Positions 11,166 to 21,735 of a DNA stretch of 64,000 nucleotides are shown here, in pieces. Within the stretch, counting starts at the first letter, position 1. Every line of letters begins with the position of its first letter. Source of the stretch: Ixodes scapularis (Eukaryota; Arthropoda; Arachnida; Ixodida; Ixodidae). The stretch is taken from positions 82,680,243-82,744,242 of the forward strand of contig NW_024609835.1 in NCBI RefSeq assembly GCF_016920785.2, written 5' to 3'. The notes under the pieces were generated by a model that had not been told where the DNA came from, made no database searches, and saw only the letters and a program-made list of their open reading frames with translations. The translations under genes and the position numbers were made by a program.

Positions 11166-11383
11166 GGAATCTTTGTTCCCGATGCGGCACCTAGCGCCCA
11201 TTTAATCGCTCAGGAGCGCATCGCGTTGAAGCGAGCGAACGAGTGGGCCAGCAGATAAGAAAGGACGCGCGTGCGCACTGCGCGGGTCTCGGCACCAGGT
11301 GACGCGCCGTCAGGGAGCGCGGCGATGCAATTCGGTCGGCGCTCCCGTGTTATCCAGACTTTTGCTCATGACAGTACGCTAAA

Positions 11384-11520
11384 GCCTGATTCATATGATG
11401 AGATTTCGCTCGGAAATTTTACTAGCGACGTCGCTCGGACTGCAAAAGCGTGAACCGTAGCTGAGATGGTCGACGTCGATACTGAAAATCGCGAGCAGAA
11501 TCTAACCAAGTGAATCAGGC
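11384..11520. mobile_element. Possible MITE (GCCTGATTCA termini)
   Basis: GCCTGATTCA at the left and TGAATCAGGC at the right form an inverted pair about 135 bp apart. No convincing target duplication was found. Confidence 0.45.
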
Positions 11521-13380
11521 ATAACAAGTCGGTGATGGCCACTGGTAACAATGATCGACATCTCCTTGTATCTACTGTTTACGTCAAGCCTGCTAACCAA
11601 CCTTCAAACTTAAGTCTCTCGAGGCCTGCACTTAATTCTTATCGCAAGTACCGGGCCCACGTTTGGTCTACGGGCCGGCGTCGTCTAAGAAAGCAGACGA
11701 CAAGCAGAAACGTTTGAAAGAGCAGACGACAGTTCGAACGATCAGGCGACCGTTTGAACTTGGAAGGCGCACTGAACGTAGTCCGCAGGTGGTCCGTACA
11801 GCTTGACGGTTTTCCGGCGTTCATTTTAGAACAAAGCAAATAAATTTGATGGCCAGTAGTATCCGTGAATTTAACCCAAATTGCTTCCCGCCCAAGCAAC
11901 CGTGGTCCGACGGCGTCTGGTTTTCCCTTTTCACGGCACATATCCACGTTCTCGGACGAACCAAGCGCATGAAAACTGACCTTCAAACCTTTCTCGACTC
12001 TCTTGGTACAGCCCCAGTCGCAGCATTTTGACGAGAAGGCAGGTTTTTGTCTGGTTCCTTTCAAAACAACACAGGAATACACGTCTCAGATGGGCACTTC
12101 CGCCCACAGCCCCGGACCGGAAGTGCGTCCGACGCGCCACCACCGCGCCGTGACGTAACAGAGATGAGTTCGTGTATATACATACAGAGCAAACCAGTTT
12201 TTTTTTTCATCTCCAAATAAAAATTATTTGCTTGAAGATACAATAGTGTGTGAGGTACAGAAAGACATCATATATCTTTTAATTCAAAATATGTTAACAA
12301 AAGTTACTAAAAAATGTGAACCAATATTTTTTCTTTTTACTTCTGGAGTAGAAAGCAGCACGTTCAAACACCCATACACGAGAGCACATGGGAAGGGGGT
12401 AACCCTCTATAAGATTTTTTTTTTTTTTAAGTTGGTTTAGCACAGTTTTTATCAGCTGTAAATGTGCATGCCTCCCTTTAACAACATTAATATTTTTATA
12501 ATTAAAAAGAAAAAAAACTCAGCCCTGTATAACATTTCACCGCAATATAATAAATTAAAGACATTTTCATCACTTCTTCTGTAGCGAATATTGCATGCCA
12601 ACCATTTGACAAACCTGGCAAGGCTCTAGCGTATATTAATGGAGCTCAACCTGCTCCATCAACCTCTGTAATAGCAGAGAGGAATAGCAATATGTCGAAA
12701 GTCATGTCTAAATTCAGTCTTGAACTTTGTTTAGACGTTTCCCTTCTCGTCTTCAACATATCGGCCTTGTGAGTGGAACTTCGAGAGTAGCCTGAGCTAG
12801 ATTTGACGTCCGAAACAAATATAGTGTTTCTGAAAACTTAAAAAAAAATCACTGAACCAATTGTGAATAACAAATGTGACTTTGCCAAATGTCAACTATA
12901 GTGCTAGTGTACTATTTTTCGCAATATTATTAGCGCTGTTCTTTGGACGGATGTCGTAATGGTCACAGCCGGCTTCAGTTTGCGGTTGCCGCTCTTGAAG
13001 CTGTTCCAGCTGCTGAAGGATACTCAACTCGCAGCTCGCGGCTATAAAGTATTCCGAGCACAAGTGAAAATGTTTCACGTGACACTAGTTCTCTCGGCAC
13101 ACAGCTCGCGCAAAAGCGCCTTGACGTGACTGGCCTCCATTGCTGCCAGAGAACGCTTTTTTTCTCCCACAAAAACAAGGGTAAAAAAAAAGCTTTTTCC
13201 CGGCACTGTTTCTACAATCTATTGCGGAGCACAGATTGCTACCCATTGCAAAGGAACTTTCAACCTTGAAGCTGCGAAGAAATTATCTCGATCGCAGGCG
13301 TCCGGGAAGCCACTTCGCGGCTGCCCGTGTCGCTTGTCCGCCTGCACATGCGTGACTTACGCGGGTAGGGAAAACTAGGG
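11521..13380. other. No gene recognised (1.9 kb, AT-rich)
   Basis: Contains repeated GCAGACGAC words near 11690-11730, a short inverted pair around CACTTCCG/CGGAAGTG at 12094-12126, and T- or A-rich tracts at 12420 and 12840. No coding signal. Confidence 0.5.
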
Positions 13381-13578
13381 ATTTTTCATTGCTGCCAGTA
13401 GAAAGTCGACTCCTGGAACCCTCGCAGCCGGCCGTAACTTGAAAATTTAATAACTTCACGAAAAAATTTTATTTCTTTAAAGTATTTTGGTTATCAGTTA
13501 AGAAAGGGTTATTGGTGCGGTCTGCAAATTTCCAGCCAAATCAAAGTCTACCGAAAAATCGGCGGAGTTCCCCTTTAA

Positions 13579-14495
13579 AACATAGAGTGCACATAGCACA
13601 GAATGAAGAAATTGCTCGCTAATCATTCTTAGAAGTGTGAGTTGAGCTCCTTCAAGGCAGTTTGCTGCCGCAGCATGCACAATAAACCGCCCGAGAAGAG
13701 AAAACAAGATAAATGACCAGTAGGATTTCTTTCTTTCAAGGCTTCTTGAGGCAGAAAAAGCTAGGGAACCAGTATTTTTGCTCTTTACTACCCCGTAGGA
13801 GACTCAGACCCAACATGCAAGGAAGTCGAGGCCTCTTCATGTGCCCTCTTTCTGCTTCCTTGTGCCTTGGGTTTTAACTGTGTTCACAATTCACGCTCGC
13901 CTGCATGCCTACTCTTTTGGTTTCTTTTTGTTCACTGTGTTACTGAAGTTTTCTGTTGTTGCTGTCCCAGAATTGCTTCGTGGATGCACAGAAATACCCA
14001 AGGTGCTCGACGTCTGCAGCTCATCGGTATTGCTTTCCCGGTACCACGGCAGGAAGGAGGTGGCCTCTCTCCCTTCCAAGCAGCTGCGATATACTACAAG
14101 CACTGGGTTACAACTGCTGCTAGCCCATGGGTACCATTCTGCATCCTGCACTGCATGTAGTTCAAAAAGCCATGTGAAAGGCAGGTGTGACCATTTTAGG
14201 CACGGTCACTTTGTTTTGTGCATTTTCTGCAGCTTTTACGGGGCAGCTTATTTTTAAGATTCAATAATGATAATATGGACTCGAGCGAGAGAGGGGGTTT
14301 TCTGAGAGGACCAGCCTCTGCTAAACCATTGGGACTGGTATTATATCTATAGAGTTCATGTACGCCTTACGTTATGTACTTTTTTATTTTACTTGTTAGT
14401 TAGACTTCGATGTTACACAACAGCCACTAAAAATAGGGGAAAAAACAAAAAAAACTGTTGACTTGTCGGATTTTTTTCTTTCAATGTGTTGGAAG
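13579..14495. other. No gene recognised
   Basis: The 138-aa frame at 13841-14257 (+) overlaps equally open frames on both strands and shows no domain, so it is not called. Confidence 0.5.
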
Positions 14496-14499
14496 ACGG

Positions 14500-14664
14500 A
14501 AATAATCCCTGGAGAAGGGGAACAAGAGGAACAAAGGACAAACGCAAATCTCCAAACACAGCTAGGTGACTGGTGCGCGACCGAAAAGATTTGCCTGGTC
14601 CGGGTATCGAACCCGGGAACTCTCCATTACAGGTGGAGCGCTCTACCAACCAAGCTAACCAGGG
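14500..14664 (-). mobile_element. tRNA-derived SINE
   Basis: The head (14593-14664) folds as a tRNA with a six-pair acceptor stem, a D arm, a perfect anticodon stem around loop CCTGTAA (anticodon TGT) and a perfect T arm. The first acceptor pair is a C-C mismatch. The tail runs into a body ending in TTTGTCCTTTGTTCCTCTTG. Parts of the same body reappear in the foldback at 14764-14990. The tail unit and the mismatch point to a SINE and not to a working tRNA-Thr gene. Confidence 0.75.
14603..14657 (-). promoter_or_regulatory. RNA polymerase III internal promoter (A and B boxes) of the SINE
   Basis: A box TAGCTTGGTTGG at 14657-14646 and B box GGTTCGATACC at 14613-14603 both match the pol III consensus. 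Confidence 0.8.
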
Positions 14665-14763
14665 GTTAGGTGTTAGACGTCAGTAGAGCAGACGAGTTTT
14701 ATCAGCTGTCACCAGTCTAACACCAACAAGGGTGAAGCTTGCAATTCAAGGTTATGATAATGA

Positions 14764-14990
14764 TGCAATCAAATGCAAAGGTGCAAGTGAGCTGGACAAG
14801 AATGACGAAAATAATCCCTGGAGAAGGGGACCAAGAGGGACAAAGGACAAACACAAACGCACGGTCGCGCACCAGTCACCCAGCTGTGTTTGGAGATTTG
14901 TGTTTGTCCTTTGTCCCTCTTGTTCCCGTTCTTCAGGGGTTTTTTTCGTTATTCTTGTCCAGCTCGCTTGCACGTTTGCATTTAATTGCA
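14764..14990. repeat. Foldback built from SINE-tail sequence, ~93-bp arms
   Basis: Left arm 14764-14858 and right arm 14899-14990 are near-complementary. The arms carry GGGACAAAGGACAAACAC, which matches the SINE body 250 bp away. Confidence 0.8.
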
Positions 14991-15939
14991 TTATAAAAAT
15001 GCTGAACGAGTCAATGATGTGGTCGGTCATTCATGTTATTTTTCCTACACGCACGTCCAGTCTACGTTTACGTAAAGCCCCAATTGCCCCTTAGCAACGG
15101 AAATAATTCATGCGACAGACTAGGCGGCAGCATTGTGGAAGGAAACTGGCCTGATTATATCTGCCATGTTTAGAGACTACATTTGATGACAGGTTATGAA
15201 TTCAGTGGCAAATTCCCACCAAAAGAATCTACATCAACTCTGCCAGCCAATCGCTGCCGTCAGTTGTCGTGACGTCACGTCCAGCAAAGAAACTACAAAC
15301 TAGTATTTTTTTTTAATGGCAGGTATCTGCTGTTGATGCCACATAGCACGTCAACACTTGAAGCAATTCTTCCGCTCTTGACCTCTCCGGTTTCACCTTG
15401 CGAAGTCGTGACGGTGTCTGCTTTTGTTTGCGGTATTTCTCGTGTGTCAACGTGAGAAGGCAGCGGTTGTATCGCCAAGGAAGTAGCAATCAGTCTGTGC
15501 ATTTGCTCCAGTGACACAGTGTTACAAACCGGACTTTGCTCTTCCTAAGGCAAAGTCTAACGACTGGCCCTACAGTTGCCAGCATCGTGCATTATAATTT
15601 GTTACATGAATTCATACAAAGCAGATTTTTGCCAGTTTCCTCTAGATAGGCGTAATTATAAGCAAGTACAGGCATAACACATTGGTGGAAGAGCTGTGAC
15701 GTTAAGTTTATTCATCCGGCAAAAAAGTTGTCGATTGTGGACTGTTTAGACAGCACATACGATCTCAAAACAAAATTTTCAATACCAGCCGACTCAAGTA
15801 GCTCTTTACGGGACTCTTCCTTTGCTGCTGTTATCCCCTTCCCCTCCCCCCAATCCACCGATGCCCGCTCGGCCCATGGCTGTAACTCCAACGATGGTTT
15901 TTCCTCTTATGCAAGACTTCTCTCTCTCTTCCTTTGCAG
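14991..15939. other. No gene recognised
   Basis: Only short frames without domains. Confidence 0.5.
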
Positions 15940-16227
15940 GCAGAAATTTCTGGAGTTGAGCGATGTACTCAAAGCTGTGGCTGTGACAGGTGGTAGCAAG
16001 TCATCCCTTTCTTCATCGTCATCTTCACTCTCGCTGCTGCACTGTGCTGGCATTACTTCTTGTACTATGTCCTCTAATGAGTCATCACGACAAACACACG
16101 CATCGTTGTCAAGACTAGCGTATTCCGCCAGCTCGGCGTTCACATTATGTGCTTCAAGGCCAGAAGGCATGATGCCATTGAGCTGGTCCTTATCCTCGAT
16201 ATCGTCTTGGTCATCATTGCTATACTC
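15940..16227 (-). pseudogene. pogo/Tigger-type transposase, C-terminal remnant
   Basis: Tigger/pogo transposases are Tc1/mariner relatives with a CENP-B-like DNA-binding domain and a DDE core. Only the acidic C-terminal tail is left. Reading down from about 16227 the frame gives an acidic stretch (YSNDDQDDIEDKDQLNGI), then EYASLDNDACV, DSLEDIVQEVM, SSESEDDDEERDD, and closes with PPVTATALSTSLNSRNFC. The last part resembles the usual 'PPVTxxEALxALxxLRxFF' ending. The DDE core is absent; the upstream edge stops exactly at the foldback 16228-16393. The plus-strand 170-aa frame here is a shadow. The assignment rests on tail pattern only. Confidence 0.6.
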
Positions 16228-16393
16228 CGTTGCAACCTAAGAACGAAGGGCGAGGGGAAGACAGGCAGGGGAGGGGGAAGCAGACGGAATGCTGGAGAAG
16301 AGAGGAGGAAGCCTCCTTCTCTCTTTAGCGTTCCGTCTGCTTCCTCCTACCTGGCCCGTCTTACCCTCGCCCTTCGTTCTTAGGTTGCAACGG
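16228..16393. repeat. Foldback, ~63-bp arms, cutting a pogo remnant
   Basis: CCGTTGCAACCTAAGAACG at the left is mirrored at 16375-16393. Arms are purine-rich/pyrimidine-rich. Beyond the right arm, 16403-16426 repeats in inverse the pogo segment at 16138-16160 (CTTGAAGCACATAATGTGAA), with about 60 nt missing, so the palindrome once extended further. Confidence 0.85.
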
Positions 16394-16940
16394 ACTATAG
16401 TCTTGAAGCACATAATGTGAATGCTGTTTTCCTCTAATGTGTGCCCGCTTGAGCCCATTGAGTGCGCATCTTTCCAAGCCCCAATGCACTGCAGAGAAGC
16501 AACACTGGCAAAGGTAAGCTCCGCAGGTATTGCTTCTCTGCGGTGCACCGGTGCTCGGTAGAGGCGCATTCAATGGAGCCGCGAGAACAAAAGAGTATGA
16601 ATTAAGCGAAAACGCCTTTCAAATTAGGCGACTTATAAATACATTAAAAACGTAGCGGGACAACCAAAATTTTCAAATCTGTTTGAATTAACCGGAAGTA
16701 TGAAATATCTGAGTTTGAATTATCGCTAGCCTATTCTATCGATTACTTTCTGCAACAACTTTGTACTTAACATCGCAATAAAGTGATTTTTAGGCTACCG
16801 TAAAATACCGGGCAAGCGTCCACTCAAAATTTAGAGAAAATCGAGAAAAAATGGGGGATGGGCTATTGTCCGGTCATCAATTTTACATATAAATGTACTG
16901 TGCATACTTTTTCATATCTTAGAAATTTGGATATGGGCGC
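16394..16940. other. No gene recognised
   Basis: Includes the inverted pogo duplicate (16403-16426) and AT-rich sequence. Confidence 0.5.
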
Positions 16941-16999
16941 TTAAAGGGGCACTCAAGTGCTTTTTGGAGAAGCTTGTTTTTGGAAGCATATTTTTGTTG

Positions 17000-18397
17000 A
17001 GCTTCAGTCAATAAAAATGACCAGTTCTAAATGGCAAGGCGCCCTAGTAAACTCACAGCAATAGAAATACACAGGCACTGTATCCTCTTGCGGGGTCCAT
17101 CCCGTGTCTCCACCACCTCCATAGAAATCGACCAATAGAAATAGCGAACTGCGAAAAGATTGCTAAAGTTATTATTATTGCTCTTTTTAGGCACATGCAC
17201 ATTATATTTTGACAACAACGTCAAATCTTTGGCTGTAGGTGACGTAATACAGCTATTATTGTTTGAAAAAGAGCGAACTACGTTCTCTCCTCGCCTTGTT
17301 ACGCGGGAGTGATGTGCCCACGCGGCGACGCGTCTCCGTCGTGGAAAGCGCGTGGCTCGCAGCTTATCTCGCCGCGAGAACGATAAGGAAGAGGATCTTC
17401 TTCCCGAGGCTCCTTTGTGTGTTAGCAAAAGATCCAATTTTAGCTGAAAATAATGTCAAGTAAAGATGCCTTTTTACTGGGTAACTTGTATGTGCATTGC
17501 AGGAATAAGAGCAAGAATTCCTAATTAGTGTTCGAGTCTTCCTAGCCAATTTGGCTCCGAGAACACAGCACTTGGCTAGGCTTTACATGAAAACAATCTG
17601 TCCATGCTCGTGTTCTCCAGTCTTTCCCTTCGTCTGTATCTAGTGGCGTTGTTCCAAAAATAATGTGTTATTCACAAAATCCGTCAAGTCGGTAAAAAAA
17701 ATAATCTTGAAAAAATGTGCTTTTTCTCAAAGGTTATGGGAAACTCTCGAAGTGCCTTGGATTCGCCTCAACGGCTCGTAGCATCCACAGCAGTCGGTTG
17801 TTAGGTGACACGGAGTATAGCAGTAAGTGCTGTAAGGCGCCAAGAAGATGGCAGCCAATGAAAACTCCTAATGTTCTCGCTGAAACATGAAAAGCGATAA
17901 TGACATTGAACTGGACAAAAATAAGTTGTCATCTGGTTCTAACGCCTAACATTACATTCAGGCAAAGAACGACTGCTGGGCAATGCATTGTTTAGCGCTT
18001 TTATTTTTTTAAAGGGAGGGGTACCGAAACCAGGAGTAGGTGTCGCTGGCAAAGTGACCTCTAATTGCCTTGACCATGCAGGAGGGCAGTGGTCGCCTGT
18101 TCTTCTGTCCAAGTCTCCGCCACAGCCAAAGCACACACTGCCTATAGGCAGCGAACCGGAAGCGCCTGAAACAATGTCCACATTTATTGAATGTAAGGAA
18201 CACCCACCAGCCATACACCTGAGGCAATGACCAGACTAATCAGATATAATAAGCAATATTCGCTACTCTGAAATCTACACCTCTCTTGTGATTGTTTCCC
18301 CGGAAAAACCATCATATATTATGGTTCTCTTTTATGTTTCCTTTCGCTGTGCATGTGATGTATTTGCAAACAAACAAATGATCGGCACAACTAACTA
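17000..18397. other. Interior of TTAA element, no gene recognised
   Basis: The 136-aa minus frame at 17027-17437 has no domain and is AT-interrupted. Confidence 0.45.
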
Positions 18398-18615
18398 TAC
18401 ACCAACTCATGTTTATAAACAAACTGGAGCGCCCCTAGCAGACGCCACCGGCGCCGCGCATGCGCAATGGAGTGTGGGCAAGAAGCTCGTCTTTGCCCAT
18501 AAACAAACTATTGAAATGCGATGTTGCCGGCGTCTGTGTGACTCCCCTTGTATTTTTTTGCGTTTGAATAGTTGACTACGTTTTCCTTGCAATGTCTAAC
18601 TACTTGAGCAGCCTC
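18398..18615 (+). repeat. Internal module shared by two TTAA elements, copy 2
   Basis: Matches 7947-8180 in direct orientation, with GCGCATGCGC at 18456-18465 conserved. Confidence 0.8.
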
Positions 18616-18662
18616 AAGAACCGACGAGAGACAGTAGTCCAACTCTGACTCCATGTCAGTCT

Positions 18663-19063
18663 ATAAAGCCATGTAACATCTATTCTCCCGGCAGCCAGAA
18701 GAATAATTTCCCCGAAATTCAACCGGCAGTTGACTCCCATTGGACCATTGACTGTCGCCAAGGGAAAGCGGAGGCGAAGAGGGGGCAGGGGGTTTAACAC
18801 TGGCCCGAGGGATACACGCGCGATGAAGTGTCCCTACAGCGTGCAATTCGCGTAACGAGTGTCGATGAAACGTCAGCGTCGACAATACGTGTCCAGGAAA
18901 AGTTGTCCATGAAACGTGTTTCCATGAGATGTTGGAAGAACAAGAAAATCAGCATTCTAGCGGCAGTTGTTTGATTTCAGACAACCAATGGGAGGCGATC
19001 GTCGGTAGAATTTTGAAAAATTATTCTCCCAGCTGCCGGGAGAATAGACGCTGTCATAAAGCT
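18663..19063. mobile_element. MITE with TCTATTCTCCCGGCAGC inverted ends
   Basis: TCTATTCTCCCGGCAGC at 18678 is mirrored at 19034-19050, with imperfect similarity extending outward. No clear target duplication. Confidence 0.6.
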
Positions 19064-19291
19064 ACCCGTCCTTATTCTTGGCCCGCGGCTTGGGAGGCAT
19101 GGGCATGGAACCAAAAACGCACGGCAAACAAGAAAAAAGCAGACACGCAAAGCGAAAAACATTCAAAAGCAGTTGAACGCTAATGATGATTTCTATTCAA
19201 AGCTATCACGCCGCTTCAATGCGTACGCAAGAAAAACGGGGGCCGAGGCAGAACAGCAAGTTTCGCGACCGGTAACACGAAGTTGTACTCA

Positions 19292-19775
19292 CTCGTTCGA
19301 GGTTGCCCCCATGTTTCTTTCACCATAGTGGCGCATGTTCAACAAGGCCAGCTGTAGCACACCCGGATCGAGGCACAGCCCCTCGAAATCCGGGTGGCTT
19401 CTCACGCAGCTCTGCCGGCCCTGCTGCTTGCGAACGGCGGCCGGGTAGTCACGGCAGCAGACACACTCTGCGACGGTTTCCATCGGCACGCAGCAACTGC
19501 ATTGGCACCTTAAAACAGAAGACCAGCATCAGCTATACATATGAGAGGTATAATAAACAGCTCATCACCTACCAGTTGGTGTTCCCAAGCCGCTGGGTTG
19601 CGTCGTCGGTTTCGTCGTCTTCCTCCGGTGTCGACATTGAGCATCGCGAACTGTCGTCCGTCGCGTTCGAGGCATCGGCGTCGCGCGTAGGAGTGGCGTC
19701 GTAGGAGATTGAGCTGATATCTGCCGTCCGCCGAAGAATTTCCACCTCCAACGGTGTTAGATTTGGCAGGTCCAT
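19292..19775 (-). CDS. P2X7 C-terminal (ballast)-like cysteine-domain protein, two exons, partial
   Basis: Exon 1 runs 19775-19573 from an ATG (MDLPNLTPLEVEILRRTA), with an acidic Ser/Asp middle (STPEEDDETDDATQ) ending RLGNTN. A 64-nt intron (19572-19509) has donor GTAGGT and acceptor TTTTAAG. The join restores an in-frame Trp-Cys. Exon 2 (19508-19292) gives CQCSCC, ETVAECVCC and SHPDFEGLCLDPGVLQLAL, then a consensus donor GTGAGTAC. The Cys pattern and HPDF...CL..VL spacing resemble the zinc-binding ballast domain of vertebrate P2X7, which also occurs in many invertebrate proteins without the channel. The following exon (usually with a YR..AYRQ..W block) was not found. It lies inside a TTAA element, so it is either transposon cargo or a captured gene. 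Function unknown; no channel part is present. Confidence 0.65.
19509..19572 (-). other. 64-nt spliceosomal intron
   Basis: GTAGGT...TTTTAAG borders; splicing keeps the reading frame across the Trp-Cys codons of the P2X7-like domain. The intron contains in-frame stops, so it cannot be read through. Confidence 0.6.
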
Positions 19776-20117
19776 TTCCGCACGACGCAAGACCCGAAGT
19801 AAACAAAATGAGTCCCAACGAGATTCCATCAAATACGTGCACATTCGGAAGATCACTCCGCCGGTTCGAAGGATCAATCCGCCGGGAAGATGTCACTCGT
19901 GATTGGATGGCGCACGCCCTTCCCTGCTGCCTTCCCGTCCGACAGCGCCCCTGACGGCGTGCGCCTAGGCGCAGAACGGCGATCTTTGATTGGATTTTTA
20001 ATAGGGAAATCGGCCGCCCTTGAATGTAATTTTGGGATCTCTAGGATGCTTAGAGCCCGCAGATTGAGTTATGACAATAAATAGACGATCTCAGAATCCA
20101 CTTGAGTGCCCCTTTAA

Positions 20118-21170
20118 TGTGCAATGGGCGGATGCGCGGTATTCTACGATGAATTCATTTTTTCGGACTGCTAGATTAATCTGAGCTTTGCGTGATCCCC
20201 ATAGGCAACCTGCAATGCAGTTTGGCGCTACACGTTGCGCCATCTAGCGGCTGCAAACTAATGAAACTGGGTAGGCCAGGACTACACGGGTCGCGGGGCT
20301 GCGGGCGGGCGCATCCACAAACCACGTGTGAACGTTGCATTTCGGATCGGCGTGAGCTTTTTTGGAACCGTTTTTTTTTTTCTAAAAGTGAGTCCCAACA
20401 TCACGTCTCTATAACCTCACCGGGTTCCTGCGACATCTCGCCTACCTCCTAGAGTTCCCCCCAAAAATAAACGTTGCTACTGCGGCATGAAAGACGGCCA
20501 CAGTCGCGAAGGTGACTCAAGCGTCGAACTTTCGAGACCTTGGGAAGCGACACGGCGACAGAAGTGGATTACTGCAGTGCGACGCAAAAAGTAAGTGAAT
20601 TTTACAGAAACTGTTGGGGGGGGTGGGGGGGGGAAGGGAACGAAAATATATGTGTAGGCTTGGAAAGAGGTCGGACGAACTCGTTTTGCAGACTACTCGG
20701 CAAAATAACATATTTATACAAGTTGTATTACGAGTCGCTTTGACAGCCACATTATTGAAATACGATATGAACAATCGGGCGGATTGTTGCTTCGCTGTGA
20801 CGTCGAGAATCGGGCGATCAGGTCTTCAAGCGAAAAACCCGTCGGCCCGTTCCGGCACTCCTAACGCCGTTCGGCACGCGTGGTTGCAACCAAAACCTTC
20901 TGAACCTGCGAGATTTCAAAAAGTCGATTTTCGTAGTACAAAGTTTTGTTTGTTTCAGCAACCAAATTTAATGCTGAGTCTGGTAACAAAAGTGACGGCG
21001 TGTAGAAAGCAGAATGCTAAAGTTTTTCTTTAGAAAAATCTCGTGCGAAGCGTAAATATCCTTACACCTACACTTCGTTGCCTGGCGCCATTTTACACCA
21101 GGCTTTGCAATGTGCGTACGGTTCTGTAGCATGCAGAGTTTGGTTTTAATTACCCAAATTTTATTCCAGT
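20118..21170. other. No gene recognised
   Basis: G-rich tract at 20613-20637 and a T-run near 20370. Frames are overlapping and domain-free. Confidence 0.5.
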
Positions 21171-21735
21171 GTGTGTGGGCGTCGGGAGGAGAGGACGGCC
21201 GAGCGAGGCGGGAGCGGGGGCCAGCCGGCGAGGAAAAAGGAAGAGCGTGCTGCACGAGGCTGGGGCCGGGCAGGAACGATAGAGCCGTTCTGGCTGGTGT
21301 GGCCCATGGCGGTTCCCGGGAGCATTCCACCAGCGAAGTTCGGGTCAGGACCGGCGGAAGCGGCGAACCCTGACCATACTGGCCTCCGTGACGATCCCGG
21401 AGTGGTTCCGCAGCGAGACTCTGGCTGTGATAGACCGGAACAGCTAGCCTACGCAGCTTTGGCGTGGGAAGGGCGATCCGCACGCCTGGACACGGGCTCA
21501 GACTGTGAGCTCTGAACGACGGGCGACAACTAGGGTCGGCGGGTCCGAACTGCCGGCTCTCGAAGCCGGGCAACCGGGATGTACAATAAACCCATTCGCT
21601 GCCTTCTCGTTGTGTTGTGTCACTTCATGGGAGACGAGCGAAGCACATACCGATCGGGCGGCCACAAGTAGTGAAGTCAACTCAAACTGGGTGTCCAAAT
21701 GACGACTCTAGAATATTCTCTCAACACTTGGACCT
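21171..21735 (+). repeat. Possible LTR or other promoter-bearing repeat
   Basis: GC-rich sequence beginning TGTGTGGGCG, followed by a polyadenylation-like GTACAATAAACCC at 21580 and GTTGTGTTGTGTC, as in R/U5 regions. About 500 bp downstream, GGAACACATTTRGTGGCGG occurs twice (about 22252 and 22300), reminiscent of gypsy primer-binding regions. No second LTR, target duplication or gag-pol was found, so this is weak. Confidence 0.25.

Larger units (their letters stand above)
8267..11376. mobile_element. TIR element 'D' with ~300-bp inverted arms and nested MITEs
   Basis: The left arm (8267-8306 plus 9101-9363) and the right arm read in reverse (11376-11175 plus 10897-10799) are homologous from GTACTGTCRTGAGCAAAAGT to CGTTAAAAACTGTCG. 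The left arm is interrupted by three MITEs at GACCGAAT where the right arm has a single intact copy (11330-11337). The right arm is interrupted by one MITE at AAAGATTCC where the left arm is intact (9257-9264). The 1.4-kb interior has no recognisable gene. Confidence 0.8.
7492..13574. mobile_element. TTAA-flanked TIR element (Kolobok-like?), 6.1 kb with nested insertions
   Basis: The left end (AGGGGTACTCCAGCGATTTT) and right end (reverse complement AGGGGAACTCCGCCGATTTT) match over about 20 bp with three to four differences. TTAA lies directly outside both ends (7488-7491 and 13575-13578). TTAA duplications with RGGG termini are the published signature of the Kolobok superfamily; piggyBac also uses TTAA but has CCC termini. 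No transposase frame was found inside. A 230-bp internal segment is shared with the TTAA element at 16945-20113. Pairing of these two ends is inferred, because such termini are common here. Confidence 0.6.
16945..20113. mobile_element. TTAA-flanked TIR element (Kolobok-like?), 3.2 kb, carrying a P2X7-type gene fragment
   Basis: Termini TTAAAGGGGCACTCAAGTG (from 16941) and its mirror ending at 20117 match over 19 bp. TTAA flanks both ends. Inside lie the module shared with 7947-8180, a ~400-bp MITE (18663-19063) and two exons of a spliced gene. No transposase was recognised, so it is probably non-autonomous. The RGGG/TTAA signature suggests Kolobok; a transposase match would be needed to confirm. 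Confidence 0.75.

Noticed and set aside
14593..14664. Functional tRNA-Thr(TGT) gene
   Set aside because: First acceptor pair is mismatched and the sequence continues into a SINE body whose pieces recur next door.
15728..16240. 170-residue Ser-rich plus frame
   Set aside because: Antisense shadow of the acidic pogo tail.
20968..21573. 201-residue minus-strand frame
   Set aside because: No domain, Pro/Ser-rich, overlaps a GC-rich putative LTR and equally open plus frames.
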